Assembly: GCF_025998815.1 (NCBI RefSeq) | Contig: NZ_AP026678.1 | Location: forward strand, 1,178,001 to 1,242,000 | Source: Ignavibacterium sp. | GTDB taxonomy: Bacteria; Bacteroidota; Ignavibacteria; Ignavibacteriales; Ignavibacteriaceae | DNA: 64,000 bases | Reading direction: 5' to 3' | Part shown: piece by piece, positions 28,799-38,524 of the stretch | Numbering within the stretch: the first letter of the stretch is position 1 | Layout of the letters: each line of letters opens with the position of its first letter | Position numbers and translations under genes: made by a program | The notes under the pieces: model-generated | The model's database searches: none | Seen by the model: the letters and a program-made list of their open reading frames with translations, nothing else | Told to the model about the DNA's origin: nothing

Positions 28799-29670
28799 AT
28801 AATTTTATAGATGATTAAAACTGTTACAATTGCATAACTGATAACGGTAAGAATCATCGGAATATCAGTCATCATAACCTGAGTTGTGTTTTCTCCCTGA
28901 TTGCTCTGATATTCGAGATACATATATCTGAAAATTCCAAAGACGACAAAAGGTGTTGTATAAATAAGATTTTCTGTATTGAATACCGAAACAGTTCTCT
29001 GAGAAACTGTGTAAAGTGCATAACAAATAATCACGCCCGAAGCAGCAACAGTTGCCATCTGATTTGTGAAATTAGTTGAATACTCAGCAAGCACTTTGCG
29101 TGTTGATTTGTTGTTATCTGCAACCTGAACAAGCTCGGAGTGTCTTTTCATAACACCAAGAAAAAGTGAAATAAACATTGTGGTAAGAATTAACCAGCTT
29201 GAAACAGGAACATCAATTACTGCTGCACCAGCAAGCACTCTGATTGAAAATCCTGCTGCAATGCTGAATATATCAAGTATAACTATGTGTTTCAGATAGA
29301 ATGAATATAAAATGTTGAGAATCAGAAAAGCATAAAGGAATGAAACGAATTGATAATTGAAAATAAAATAGGATGACAAAACAACAATCAATAAAACAAC
29401 AGAAAGTATAATTGCAGACGATTTACTGATTTTACCTGATGCAAGCGGACGATTTTTCTTTTTTGGATGGGCACGATCAGCTTCAATATCGATAATATCA
29501 TTAACAACATAAACGAAGCTGGATGCAAGACTAAAAACAATAAATGCTTTAAATGAAAGAAGAAGATAATCTTTGTCAAAAAGATGTAACGAAAATAAAA
29601 GTGGAACAAATACAAAAAAGTTTTTAATCCACTGTGGAACACGAATTAGTTTGAGATAATCTTTAATCAT
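28795..29670 (-). CDS. UbiA family prenyltransferase, decaprenyl-phosphate phosphoribosyltransferase type
   Basis: Polytopic membrane enzyme of 291 residues. The first aspartate motif NDIIDIEADRAHPKKKNRPLA (first 20 residues matter, about 58-77) has the form NDxxDxxxDRxHPxKxxRP typical of decaprenyl-phosphate phosphoribosyl transferases, with LGVMKRHSEL in the second loop. In mycobacteria this reaction starts decaprenyl-phosphoryl-arabinose synthesis; in other bacteria the product's use is less clear. Eight or nine helices. It overlaps its neighbours by 1 and 4 bp. Confidence 0.85.
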   Translation of the reverse strand: MIKDYLKLIRVPQWIKNFFVFVPLLFSLHLFDKDYLLLSFKAFIVFSLASSFVYVVNDIIDIEADRAHPKKKNRPLASGKISKSSAIILSVVLLIVVLSSYFIFNYQFVSFLYAFLILNILYSFYLKHIVILDIFSIAAGFSIRVLAGAAVIDVPVSSWLILTTMFISLFLGVMKRHSELVQVADNNKSTRKVLAEYSTNFTNQMATVAASGVIICYALYTVSQRTVSVFNTENLIYTTPFVVFGIFRYMYLEYQSNQGENTTQVMMTDIPMILTVISYAIVTVLIIYKII

Positions 29671-31325
29671 CAGAATACTGAAACCTCCTCGTATGTTCCA
29701 AAGACTTCTTTGAGTTCGCCCACCATTTCACCAAGTGTTACATAATTTTGTGCTGCTTTTACAAGCACAGGCATCAGATTTTTACCATCGATAGCTGCCT
29801 GTTTAATTTCCTTAAGAGATTCTTCAACTGCCTGCTGATTGCGGCTCTGACGAAGATCTGCTAATCTTTGCTTTTGCTGGATTTCAACTTCGGGTGGAAT
29901 TGTGAGAATTGGAATGTCTATTTTCTCATCAGGTTCAACGAATTCATTCACACCAACTATGATTTTTTCTTTTCTTTCGACTTCTTTCTGATAACGATAT
30001 GCTGCATCAGCAATTTCTTTCTGAAAATAACCGGCTTCAATTGCAGGAATTACTCCTCCCATTGCATCAATCTGTTCAAAAATTTCATTTGCTTCTTTTT
30101 CCATCTGATCAGTTAATGCCTCAACAAAATAACTTCCTCCAAGAGGATCAACTGTATTAATCACACCTGTTTCATAAGCAATAAGTTGCTGAGTTCTTAG
30201 GGCAATCTTAACAGCTTTTTCACTTGGAAGAGCAAGTGTTTCATCCATCGAATTTGTATGCAATGATTGAGTGCCACCAAGTACTCCGGCAAGTGCCTGA
30301 ATTGCGGTTCTGACAATATTATTTTCCGGTTGCTGAGCAGTTAATGTACATCCTGCAGTTTGAGTATGAAATCGTAACCACCAGCTTCTTGGATTTTTGG
30401 CTCCGTATCTTTCTCTCATTCGTTTAGCATAAATTTTTCGTGCTGCACGGAACTTTGCAATCTCTTCAAAGAAATCAAGATGAGAATTGAAGAAGAAAGA
30501 AATTCTTGGTGCAAAGGAATCCACATCCATTCCTCTTTCGATACAAGCTTCAATGTAAGCAAATCCATCCGCGAGTGTATAAGCAAGTTCCTGCACGGCA
30601 GTTGAACCTGCTTCGCGAATATGATAACCACTAACAGAAACCGGATTCCACTGAGGAACTTCGTTTGTGCAGTATTCAATCATATCAACAATTATTCGCA
30701 TTGAAGGAGTTGGAGGGAAAATGTATTCTTTCTGTGCAATGTATTCTTTTAGAATATCATTTTGTAATGTTCCTCTAAGCTGTTTGAAATCTACTCCTTG
30801 TTTTTGTGCTACTGCAAGATAGAATGCAAAAATCATTGCAGCCGGAGAATTTATTGTCATCGAAGTAGAAACTTTATCAAGCGGAATTTTATCAAACAAC
30901 ACTTCCATATCTTTTAATGATGAAACCGACACACCACAAATTCCTACTTCACCTTCACTTAAAGGTGCATCTGCATCCCAACCCATCAATGTCGGAAGAT
31001 CAAAAGCAACAGATAAACCTGTTTGTCCGTTATTAAGCAGATAATGAAACCTTTGATTAGTATCTTCCGGAGTTCCGAATCCAGCGAACTGACGCATTGT
31101 CCAGATTTTTCCACGATAGCCATTTGCGTGGATGCCTCTGGTGTAAGGATATTCACCCGGAAAACCGATTTCAGATAAATAGTTGATATGCTCAACATCA
31201 TCAGGACCGTAAAGCACATTAATATCTCTGCCGCTTACAGTCGTAAATTTCATTCCTGTTGTTTTCGCAGCTTTGGCTTTTTCTTCATAAGCTTTACGCT
31301 GAGCAAGATATTCTTTATCTGCCAT
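29670..31325 (-). CDS. Acyl-CoA mutase (methylmalonyl-CoA mutase family), large subunit without B12 domain
   Basis: Catalytic TIM-barrel subunit of a B12-dependent acyl-CoA mutase, 551 residues. Family residues are visible: [20 protein letters not shown] with the active-site Tyr, [26 protein letters not shown] with the conserved Arg, and [10 protein letters not shown] with the conserved His. The cobalamin-binding DxHxxG domain is absent, as in alpha subunits of split mutases, so a separate small subunit must exist elsewhere. LMGWDAD and INSPAA differ from classical methylmalonyl-CoA mutase (HRGYDSD, MNGAV), so the exact substrate is open. Confidence 0.88.
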   Translation of the reverse strand: MADKEYLAQRKAYEEKAKAAKTTGMKFTTVSGRDINVLYGPDDVEHINYLSEIGFPGEYPYTRGIHANGYRGKIWTMRQFAGFGTPEDTNQRFHYLLNNGQTGLSVAFDLPTLMGWDADAPLSEGEVGICGVSVSSLKDMEVLFDKIPLDKVSTSMTINSPAAMIFAFYLAVAQKQGVDFKQLRGTLQNDILKEYIAQKEYIFPPTPSMRIIVDMIEYCTNEVPQWNPVSVSGYHIREAGSTAVQELAYTLADGFAYIEACIERGMDVDSFAPRISFFFNSHLDFFEEIAKFRAARKIYAKRMRERYGAKNPRSWWLRFHTQTAGCTLTAQQPENNIVRTAIQALAGVLGGTQSLHTNSMDETLALPSEKAVKIALRTQQLIAYETGVINTVDPLGGSYFVEALTDQMEKEANEIFEQIDAMGGVIPAIEAGYFQKEIADAAYRYQKEVERKEKIIVGVNEFVEPDEKIDIPILTIPPEVEIQQKQRLADLRQSRNQQAVEESLKEIKQAAIDGKNLMPVLVKAAQNYVTLGEMVGELKEVFGTYEEVSVF

Positions 31326-31364
31326 AGTTTAACCTTTAATTGTTATCGGATTAGTGTTTCAAAA

Positions 31365-33209
31365 TTAGGTTCTTCCAAATCGTCTGTCAAATTCTTCAAG
31401 AGAAATTTTTATTACAATTGGTCTTCCGTGAGGACAAACATAAGGCATTGAAGTAGCAAACAGCTGATCAATCAATAGTCTCATTTCACTTTCTGATAAT
31501 TTATCTCCGGCTTTTATTGCCGTTTTACAGGAATAAGATTTCGCAATGTTATCTTTTTCCTCAAGTTTTTTTTCAAGCTGATTTGTCTTAAACTCTTCGA
31601 TAAATTCTTTAAGTATTCTTTCTTCCGAACCGCTTTTGATATCTTCAGGAACGCCTTCGATTGTAATGTAATATCTGGAAGAAAATTTTAATTGAAATCC
31701 AAGTCTGTGAAGATGTGAATTAAGTTCTTTAAGAATTTCATAACTCGCAGGATCGAACTGAATTGTAATAGGAAATAATAATTGTTGTGAAAAAGGAATA
31801 TCCGTTTCTAATCTTGATAAAGCTTTCTCATACAATATTCTTTCGTGAGCAACATGCTGATCAATAATCATTAAGCCGGATTTAATCTGAGATAAAATGT
31901 ATTTGTTATGAAGCTGAATAATGAAACTTGGTTCTTCATCATCAGCAGTTGTCTTTTTCTCCAATTTATATTCCTGCTGCGATTCAGATTCAATAAATTC
32001 AGGGATGAAATTACTTTGCTCTTTCCTGATAACATTTGTTGCAAGATTACCAAATACAAGTTCAATATCTTCGTCAGAAATTCTCTCACGCTTTGAATCA
32101 ATTGATTTCGAAAAAACCGGTCTGTCAGAGAAATCATTTTTCGCAACAGGAGTAAAAGCATTAAATGAAAGTTTCTCTTCTGAATTTTCATTCCCTGAAA
32201 AAGTCATTGATGGAACAAGATCGTGGCTGCCGATTGATTTCCTTATAACAGCAAGTACAAAATTGTAAACATCTTTTTCGTCATCAAATTTTACTTCAAG
32301 CTTTGATGGGTGAATATTCACATCAACTTTAGAAGGATCAATTTCCATGAACAGCACAAAGAAAGGATAATCACCTTTTTCAAGAATGTTTTCGAATGCT
32401 GTAAATACAGCATGATTGATATGTTTATTAACTACAAATCTTTTGTTAAGATAAAGATATTGCTCACCTTTACTTTTACGAAATATTGACGGCTTACCGA
32501 TGTATCCGTGCAATGAAAGATATTCCGTTTTTTCTTCAACCGGAATTAAAGCATCAAGCATATTATCTGCAAATATCTGTGCAATTCTTTCTTCAACTGT
32601 TCCGGATTTATAATCATTCACAAGTGTGTCATTGTTATAAAATTTAAAATTTATTTCGGGATGAGCAAGTGCAATCCGATTGAATGTATCAATTACATGT
32701 TTAAGTTCTGTTGCATCTGATTTAAGAAATTTTCTTCTTGCTGGAGTATTGTAAAAAAGATTTTTCACCGAAACACAAGTTCCTTTGTTTACAGAAACTT
32801 TTTCTTTAATGATCTCACCTTCTTTTTCAATCCGGATAAGAGTACCAATTTCCTGCTGGGCAGTTTGAGTTCTGATTTCAATTTGTGATACAGCAGCAAT
32901 GGAGCTCAAAGCTTCACCGCGAAATCCAAGTGTTCTGATTGCCTCGAGATCGGAAAGAGTTGAAATTTTACTTGTAGCATGTTTCTGAATACAAAGGATT
33001 GCATCTTCTTCCGTCATTCCAATACCATCATCACAAACCTGAATTAAAGACTTACCGGCTTGTTTAATTATCAGCTCAATGTTTTTTGCTTCGGCATCGA
33101 TTGAGTTTTCAAGTAATTCTTTAACTACAGATTCAGGTCGTTGAACAACTTCGCCTGCTGCAATTTTGTTTGCAAGATTTTCGGGTAATATTTTAATTCT
33201 ACCTGACAT
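31365..33209 (-). CDS. mutL: DNA mismatch repair protein MutL
   Basis: ATPase and nicking endonuclease that acts after MutS. The GHKL ATPase domain (about 1-330) has IAAGEVVQRPESVVKELLEN, DDGIGM and TLGFRGEALSSIA. The C-terminal domain carries DQHVAHERILYE (about residue 448), the DQHAx2Ex4E endonuclease motif with Val in place of Ala, and CPHGRP near the end. This indicates a nicking-type MutL as in organisms without MutH. The linker (about 335-430) is rich in charged residues. It overlaps folA by one base. Confidence 0.96.
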   Translation of the reverse strand: MSGRIKILPENLANKIAAGEVVQRPESVVKELLENSIDAEAKNIELIIKQAGKSLIQVCDDGIGMTEEDAILCIQKHATSKISTLSDLEAIRTLGFRGEALSSIAAVSQIEIRTQTAQQEIGTLIRIEKEGEIIKEKVSVNKGTCVSVKNLFYNTPARRKFLKSDATELKHVIDTFNRIALAHPEINFKFYNNDTLVNDYKSGTVEERIAQIFADNMLDALIPVEEKTEYLSLHGYIGKPSIFRKSKGEQYLYLNKRFVVNKHINHAVFTAFENILEKGDYPFFVLFMEIDPSKVDVNIHPSKLEVKFDDEKDVYNFVLAVIRKSIGSHDLVPSMTFSGNENSEEKLSFNAFTPVAKNDFSDRPVFSKSIDSKRERISDEDIELVFGNLATNVIRKEQSNFIPEFIESESQQEYKLEKKTTADDEEPSFIIQLHNKYILSQIKSGLMIIDQHVAHERILYEKALSRLETDIPFSQQLLFPITIQFDPASYEILKELNSHLHRLGFQLKFSSRYYITIEGVPEDIKSGSEERILKEFIEEFKTNQLEKKLEEKDNIAKSYSCKTAIKAGDKLSESEMRLLIDQLFATSMPYVCPHGRPIVIKISLEEFDRRFGRT

Positions 33210-33688
33210 TAAATCCTTTTATACAAATAAACTTCAAATAATTCTTTATCCATAATTTTTTCTTTCTTCCAGTTAGATTCATCAAACTCAGGAAAATAAA
33301 CATCACCTTCTGCAGTAAACTTCATTCTGGAGATTATCATTTCATCAACAATGGGAATTGCAATTTTATATATTTCAGCACCACCGATAATAAAAATTTT
33401 TTCGAACTTCTTTTCTCTGCAAAAATTAATTGCTTCATCAAGTGAAGAGAATATCAGTACATCATCGAATTGTGTTTTGTATTCCGGATTTCTTGTAATA
33501 ACAATATTTAATCTTTCCTTCAGTGGATTACCAAGCGTTTCAAAAGTTTTTCTTCCCATTAATACCGGGAAACCTTTCGTAGTATTTTTGAAATGTTTGA
33601 ATTCTTCGCTTACATGCCAGGACATTTCTCCGGATGATTTACCAATAACTCCATTCTGCGCAATTGCAACAATTAAACTGATAATCAA
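33209..33688 (-). CDS. folA: Dihydrofolate reductase
   Basis: Regenerates tetrahydrofolate using NADPH. The 159-residue protein has GVIGKSSGEMSWHVSEEFKHF, VLMGRKTFETLG (NADPH-binding) and IFIIGGAEIYKIAIPIVDEM. It overlaps thyA by 4 bp. ThyA oxidises the methylene folate that this enzyme reduces again, so the pair forms the thymidylate cycle. Confidence 0.96.
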   Translation of the reverse strand: MIISLIVAIAQNGVIGKSSGEMSWHVSEEFKHFKNTTKGFPVLMGRKTFETLGNPLKERLNIVITRNPEYKTQFDDVLIFSSLDEAINFCREKKFEKIFIIGGAEIYKIAIPIVDEMIISRMKFTAEGDVYFPEFDESNWKKEKIMDKELFEVYLYKRI

Positions 33689-34572
33689 ACCGCAACCTCA
33701 AATTTAATTTTAGGATGATGCTGATATCCGATCAGTTCAAAATCTTCGAATTGAAGTTCATCAATTGGCTTTTTGGCAATTTTAAGTTGTGGTAATGGAA
33801 ATGGCTCACGGGTTAATTGTAATTTTAATCCTTCAAGATGATCGTATTTCTCAGTCGGACTTCCTTTATCTGCAACATAGATATGTGCATCGATAATTGT
33901 ATGAGCAAAATAACCAAGTTCAAGATTTGTTTCTTGTGCAATAATTTGAGTAAGTATTGAGTATGCAGCAAGATTAAAAGGAATTCCAAGAGCAATATCG
34001 CCGCTTCGTTGTGTGAGATGACAATTAAGTTTTCCGTTACTTACATTAAATGCAAATGTGTAATGACAAGGTGGTAATTTACTAATCACAGCATTAGCAG
34101 GATGCCAGGCAGTAATGACAAGTCTTCTTGAGTTAGGATTACTTTTAATTTCATTTATTACCCAACCAACCTGATCAAAAACCAATGAACCATTTGATTC
34201 TCTTTTTACGAAAGGATGATTTTCTTCCACAAAAATTTCTCCGTCTAAAGCTGCTGATTTATCGGGTACAGGAAATCGTCTCCAAAATCTTCCATAAGCT
34301 GTTTGAAGTCGTCCATTTTCATCAGCCCAGGCATCCCAGATTTTTGTATGTTGTTTCAGATTTCTGATATGTTCTTCACCTGATAAATACCAAAGTACTT
34401 CGTAAAGCAACGACTTCCATTCCATCTTTTTTGTTGTAAGAAGAGGAAATCCTTTCGAAAGATCAACTCTGTAAAAAGCACCAAAATAAGAGATTGTGTC
34501 CACTCCAGTTCGGGATGATTTGCGGACACCTTCATTCATTACAAGTTTTACCAAATCGTGATATTGTTTCAT
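33685..34572 (-). CDS. thyA: Thymidylate synthase
   Basis: Makes dTMP from dUMP with methylene-tetrahydrofolate. The catalytic cysteine is in KLPPCHYTFAF, followed by LTQRSGDIALGIPFNLAAYS (dUMP phosphate and base contacts). DTISYFGAFYRVDLSKGFPLLTTKK is the N-terminal folate/arginine region. At 295 residues it is longer than the 264 of E. coli, with extra sequence between about 85 and 125. It is the first gene of the thyA-to-DCC operon. Confidence 0.96.
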   Translation of the reverse strand: MKQYHDLVKLVMNEGVRKSSRTGVDTISYFGAFYRVDLSKGFPLLTTKKMEWKSLLYEVLWYLSGEEHIRNLKQHTKIWDAWADENGRLQTAYGRFWRRFPVPDKSAALDGEIFVEENHPFVKRESNGSLVFDQVGWVINEIKSNPNSRRLVITAWHPANAVISKLPPCHYTFAFNVSNGKLNCHLTQRSGDIALGIPFNLAAYSILTQIIAQETNLELGYFAHTIIDAHIYVADKGSPTEKYDHLEGLKLQLTREPFPLPQLKIAKKPIDELQFEDFELIGYQHHPKIKFEVAV

Positions 34573-34624
34573 TTATTACCTGATAATTTCTGAAAATTTT
34601 GTGTTGGAATTTAAAGAAAAAGGA

Positions 34625-34653
34625 AGGATAGAAAAACATTAAATTTTGAGCAA
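34625..34653 (-). promoter_or_regulatory. Possible promoter of the thyA operon
   Basis: Minus strand: TTGCTC (34653-34648), a 17-bp spacer and TATCCT (34630-34625), about 50 bp before the thyA ATG. The -10 matches TATAAT at 4 of 6 bases and lacks the TTTG seen elsewhere. Confidence 0.35.
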
Positions 34654-34717
34654 AAATCAGAACATTCTGTAAAGGTAGCTCAACTCCGGAGAGTTAGACT
34701 GCAATTATTTTGGAAAA

Positions 34718-36573
34718 TCACTTCACCACAACCATTTTCTTTCATCAACAAAATCACCGGCTGAAAGACGGTAGATATAAACTCCGTTTGCAAGTGAACT
34801 GGCATCAAATTCTGTCTCATAATTTCCAGGTTCTTTGTAATTATCTTCAAGCGTAAACAATTCTCTTCCAAGTACATCATATATTTTTAGTTGAACCAAT
34901 TGTCTCTCTTTTATTGAATATTTGATTTGTGTTGTGGGATTGAATGGATTAGGGTAATTCTGCTCGAGCTTATACTCAGTTACTGTTGCCGGGTATCCTG
35001 ATGCTGATTTATCAATAGCAATACCATCAACCATATAATAACTTCCACTAAACTCCATATTTCTAATTGAATAGTAATGTTCATAGAAAAGACCTTTTAT
35101 TCCATGTGCAAGAGCAAGCATTGTCTCAGCACTTATTTCTTATGGTGTCGGTGTTCTATAACCATAGGATAATTTACTCTGTTTATCTCTCCAGCCAAAG
35201 GTCTGAAGAGTAACAAAGAAATCGTTTTGTTGAAGATGTGCTTGTTGTAAATTTCTTTGAAACCAGTAAAGTGTAAAATCATTAGCTGTGTTGTTCCCAT
35301 TTTCATCAGAGACAAAAGGTGCATACCAGAAATTTATTTTCTTCGGTTTAGCTAATTGATAATACAAAGGCCAAGTTTTTGACCCATCTCTGTAATGACT
35401 CCATCCCGGATACCAGTGAACAAGAAGATTTTTATCAGTATTTAAAGAATCCATTATTTGCTGTACCCTTTTTATAGGTATGTAACCATCTATCGAATAG
35501 GGTGCATCTATTGTGACATAATATTTTAGTTTTTCATATAGATTTGGATTAGAAGAAAAACTTAAGTTATAATCCCTGATAGCATTCTTTGTTTGTGATA
35601 TCCTATTAATAAAATAATATTCCCAAATTTTCTCATCATAAACTTCGATATAGTCAATGAATAACTGTCTGTTACCAAGCCATTTGACAATAAACTGAAC
35701 TTCTGAGCCAATATTCAAAGATGGATTTGTATCTATTTCTGAAAAAGGTTTTGTTATTGTAGCTGGATGAATACCAGAAGAATTAGCAATTCCCTCAAAA
35801 ATTATATAATCTTTATAATTATAACTTAGTGTAAAGTTCTGATATGCGGTATTTAATACATCTGTGGTAAGAGTATCAATATCAAGTATTTTAGAATATC
35901 CTGTCGAGGGCTTTGTCATTAGTACCATTATTATACATACAGGCAATGATTCACTCGAAGGAAAATCAATTTTCATCCTGAAGTTTGCCTTGTAATTAAT
36001 TGGGGTGGGATTCCAGGCTGGATTAGTAAAAGTATATCTTGGATACTGCCAGTAATTAGGTCCGTAGATTACTGTATCACCTATGTTATTATCAGATGTC
36101 TTCCATCCCTTAGTACCATCTGCCTCTTGATAAAACTCACCTCCCTGATGTTTTATACCAACACTTCCATTAAATATACTGTCTCCTTCTGCTTCCCATT
36201 TCATATATTTTGCCTGAGTAAAGTAACTTATCCAATCTATATTCTCAGGTTCTTCATTACACCAATCACAATTTTCGCTTCCCGTGCCCGAGTCATTGGA
36301 TGCATATATATAATTAAATCTGCTCAGTTGCTGAAAGTTATTTGTCTGACCTAATCTTGGCACTTCTCTAACAACCATCTGATGAACAGAATTAGTTCCC
36401 ATCAGTTGCACTTGATCATAGTTTCCATACAATGTTAATGCTCCTTCGCCTGAATGAATAAATACACCTCTGATAAATTCTTCCTGTTGTGCATTTGAAG
36501 AATATATAATAAGCAGTAAAAACAGAAATACAAAAGTTATTTTATTAGTTTCTGATTTAGCTTTTTTCTCCAT
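34718..36573 (-). pseudogene. Secreted protein with T9SS sorting domain, broken by a nonsense codon and a frameshift
   Basis: Begins with a signal peptide (FVFLFLLLIIYSSNAQ) after a GGAGG ribosome site. About 477 residues of extracellular protein follow, of unrecognised family, including FIDYIEVYD-type carbohydrate-binding-like strands. A TAA at 35142-35140 then interrupts the frame exactly between YRTPTP and EISAETMLALAHGIKGLFY. The same frame continues to a type IX sorting domain with NYPNPFNPTTQIKY and GVYIYRLSAGD. Near the end the frame reads DERKWLW-stop, whereas one base over reads MVVVK-stop (34735-34718), the usual ending, implying loss of one A from an A run. Two lesions make recoding unlikely. 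It is the downstream gene of module copy B. Confidence 0.8.
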
Positions 36574-36577
36574 TTCA

Positions 36578-37354
36578 TTTTTCCTCCAGTTTTTCTATGT
36601 GATTGCTGATAGTCATTTAATAAACAACATCTTCTTTGAATCAGTAAAAACAGGAATATCCCCTCTGCCTCTTACCATTATCTGGTAGATGTATATGCCG
36701 CTGGCTATGAGTGTTTGCGGAACAGTCTGGAGACTGTTCCCTACATTAAATTCTACTTCATAATACCCTCCCTGCTGATATTGGTTTACAAGTATATCTA
36801 CTAACTCTCCCTTTATGTTATATACATAAAGTTTTACATATCCGTCTTCTTTCAACCGGTATCCAATCTTTGTTGTCGGATTAAATGGATTAGGATAGTT
36901 CTGATAGAGGTAGTAGTCATTTATTGTAATCGGATAATCATTGATTGAAGAAAATACTATTGCTAACTCTTCAGATGGATTTGACTGATTGCCCTGTCTG
37001 TCAACACAGGTAATCTTATAATACAACCGTTCATATTCCTGATTAAGCTTGTCAACAAAGAAAGTATCAGTGGTTGAACCAAAAAGAGTTGTTGAATCAG
37101 CAGTGAAGTCAGGATTTAATGAGCGGAAAATGTTATAATGAGAAGTATCAGCTTCAGTGTTTCTGTTCCATCGAAGCATTATTCTGCCTGTATCAACCAG
37201 AGCAGTAAGATTAACAGGAGGTTTAGGAGGCAAGTCCTGATAAATATAACGCTGTCCGAAAGGACCTCCGTAGAGTCCTATGTCGCTTCTTGTGCCGTCG
37301 AGGTCAAGAATTGTAGGGTCACCAGCATCAATAAGCGGAGAGAACTTCTGAAGA
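36578..37354. repeat. Duplicated 3' block, copy B
   Basis: Nearly identical to 39909-40685 at a constant offset of 3331 bp with no indel. It covers the last roughly 247 codons of the beta-helix gene (FN3-like region and sorting domain) and the short spacer to the next start codon. Similarity stops abruptly after 37354, inside the coding region. Confidence 0.88.
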
Positions 37355-38370
37355 CGATAGTCGAGACTATCTGAGCGTACAAACATTGGATCTCTGTAAA
37401 TGTTTGTACTGTCTGCTGAGAAATTCGTATAGTTAATAACGTTGTTCCATAGATTATTGTATTGAAAATTTAGATCACTGCCTCCGCCAACTCTTTGAAT
37501 TGCACTATAATTATTTTCAAAATGATTATTTTTTAATGTGGCAGAGTTTCCTGAAAACCCATGACCGTAACTAGGCCATCCTATTATTGCATTGTTTATG
37601 ATTGTATCACCATAAGAAGAGATCCCCGTATTTGAACCCAACGGACCACCTCTAAACTCATAGAGGAAAAAATTATTTTTCAAAATTGAGTTGTGAGTAA
37701 AGCCGTCAAATCCATCATAGTTAGGATATAGGATTACATTATTCAGATATGTGGATTTATTATATAAACCTGAGGATAATCCTACATTTGGGTAAATAAT
37801 AATATTATTCGATATTAAGGAATTTGTGAAACTACAATAAATTCCATAATCAGTATTAATGACATGATTCAATTCTATTAAGTTGTAACCTAAAGGATAA
37901 GTGTAAATATCTACTCCATATTTGGCAAATAGAATTTTATTGTTCTTGATAATATTCAAAGAACCATATACATAAATTCCTGTGCCCCAATCAATTCTTT
38001 TGCAGTATATCTTAAATCCTTCAATCAATGAATTATTATTTAATGAAACAGAATAAAAATCAGTTGTTGCCGGAAATTGTCTCGTATCAATAACACAGCT
38101 ATCCATCCCTGCGCCGATTAAAGACAAACCGGGTATCATTACTATTTTTTCTTTGTAAACTCCATTTGCTACATAAATAGTATCACCGTATTCACAAATG
38201 TTTATACACTTCTGTATGCTGTCTGCAGCAGTAGCCCAGCTTGTGTATGGCGGTGTACTGCTGCCGGTTTTACTTACATAACGGATGGTTGCATTTAGCT
38301 CAGGTGAAAAGTAAAAAGTCAAAAGAGAAAAGAAAAAAAGTAAAGACAGAGATGATTGTTTTGTTTTCAT
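36613..38370 (-). CDS. Secreted beta-helix protein with T9SS sorting domain (module copy B)
   Basis: A protein of 585 residues with a signal peptide ending near PELNA (residue 27) and a DUF1565-like start (VSKTGSSTPPYTSWATAADS). The right-handed beta-helix of about 90-340 is rich in Asn and Ile, with NosD-like turns. An FN3-like domain follows (PPVNLTALVDTGRIMLRWN, then ITCVDRQGNQSNPSEE), and the type IX sorting domain has NYPNPFNPTTKIGYRLKE, ending KKMLFIK. Its ends match the 39944-41782 paralogue almost exactly while the helix region does not. Probably cell-surface or secreted; the ligand is unknown. Confidence 0.88.
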   Translation of the reverse strand: MKTKQSSLSLLFFFSLLTFYFSPELNATIRYVSKTGSSTPPYTSWATAADSIQKCINICEYGDTIYVANGVYKEKIVMIPGLSLIGAGMDSCVIDTRQFPATTDFYSVSLNNNSLIEGFKIYCKRIDWGTGIYVYGSLNIIKNNKILFAKYGVDIYTYPLGYNLIELNHVINTDYGIYCSFTNSLISNNIIIYPNVGLSSGLYNKSTYLNNVILYPNYDGFDGFTHNSILKNNFFLYEFRGGPLGSNTGISSYGDTIINNAIIGWPSYGHGFSGNSATLKNNHFENNYSAIQRVGGGSDLNFQYNNLWNNVINYTNFSADSTNIYRDPMFVRSDSLDYRLQKFSPLIDAGDPTILDLDGTRSDIGLYGGPFGQRYIYQDLPPKPPVNLTALVDTGRIMLRWNRNTEADTSHYNIFRSLNPDFTADSTTLFGSTTDTFFVDKLNQEYERLYYKITCVDRQGNQSNPSEELAIVFSSINDYPITINDYYLYQNYPNPFNPTTKIGYRLKEDGYVKLYVYNIKGELVDILVNQYQQGGYYEVEFNVGNSLQTVPQTLIASGIYIYQIMVRGRGDIPVFTDSKKMLFIK

Positions 38371-38438
38371 AAAGATATTCCCAAAGAAGAATATTTTTTC
38401 CGATTGATGTTAAGAGTTTTTAAGAAGAGATGCAAGAA
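38090..38438. repeat. Duplicated 5' block, copy B
   Basis: Highly similar to 41502-41850 at a constant offset of 3412 bp. It covers the leader, signal peptide and DUF1565-like start of the beta-helix gene (about 90 codons) plus about 68 bp upstream. Similarity fades inside the gene near 38090. Confidence 0.85.
38374..38395 (-). promoter_or_regulatory. Leader hairpin next to the start codon, copy B
   Basis: Inverted repeat in the 5' leader (plus-strand GATATTC at 38374-38380 and GAATATT at 38389-38395, with an 8-nt loop), ending three bases before the ATG. The identical element occurs at 41786-41807 before the paralogue. There is no Shine-Dalgarno site between hairpin and ATG, so it could affect initiation. 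Function inferred only. Confidence 0.4.
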
Positions 38439-38524
38439 TAGAAGTAGAACTATTTTCAGAAATCTTTATTTAATTGATATGATCCCCGTCAAATCCTTTT
38501 CTAAATCTTCCTTAGGAGTTTAAA

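Noticed and set aside
34680-34705. Short hairpin AACTC-CGGA-GAGTT after the broken secreted gene, considered as a terminator
   Set aside because: Only a 5-bp stem and no U tract on either strand.
35140-35142. Stop-codon readthrough or recoding at the in-frame TAA
   Set aside because: The same gene has a second frame lesion at its 3' end and its paralogue is also broken, so decay is the simpler account.
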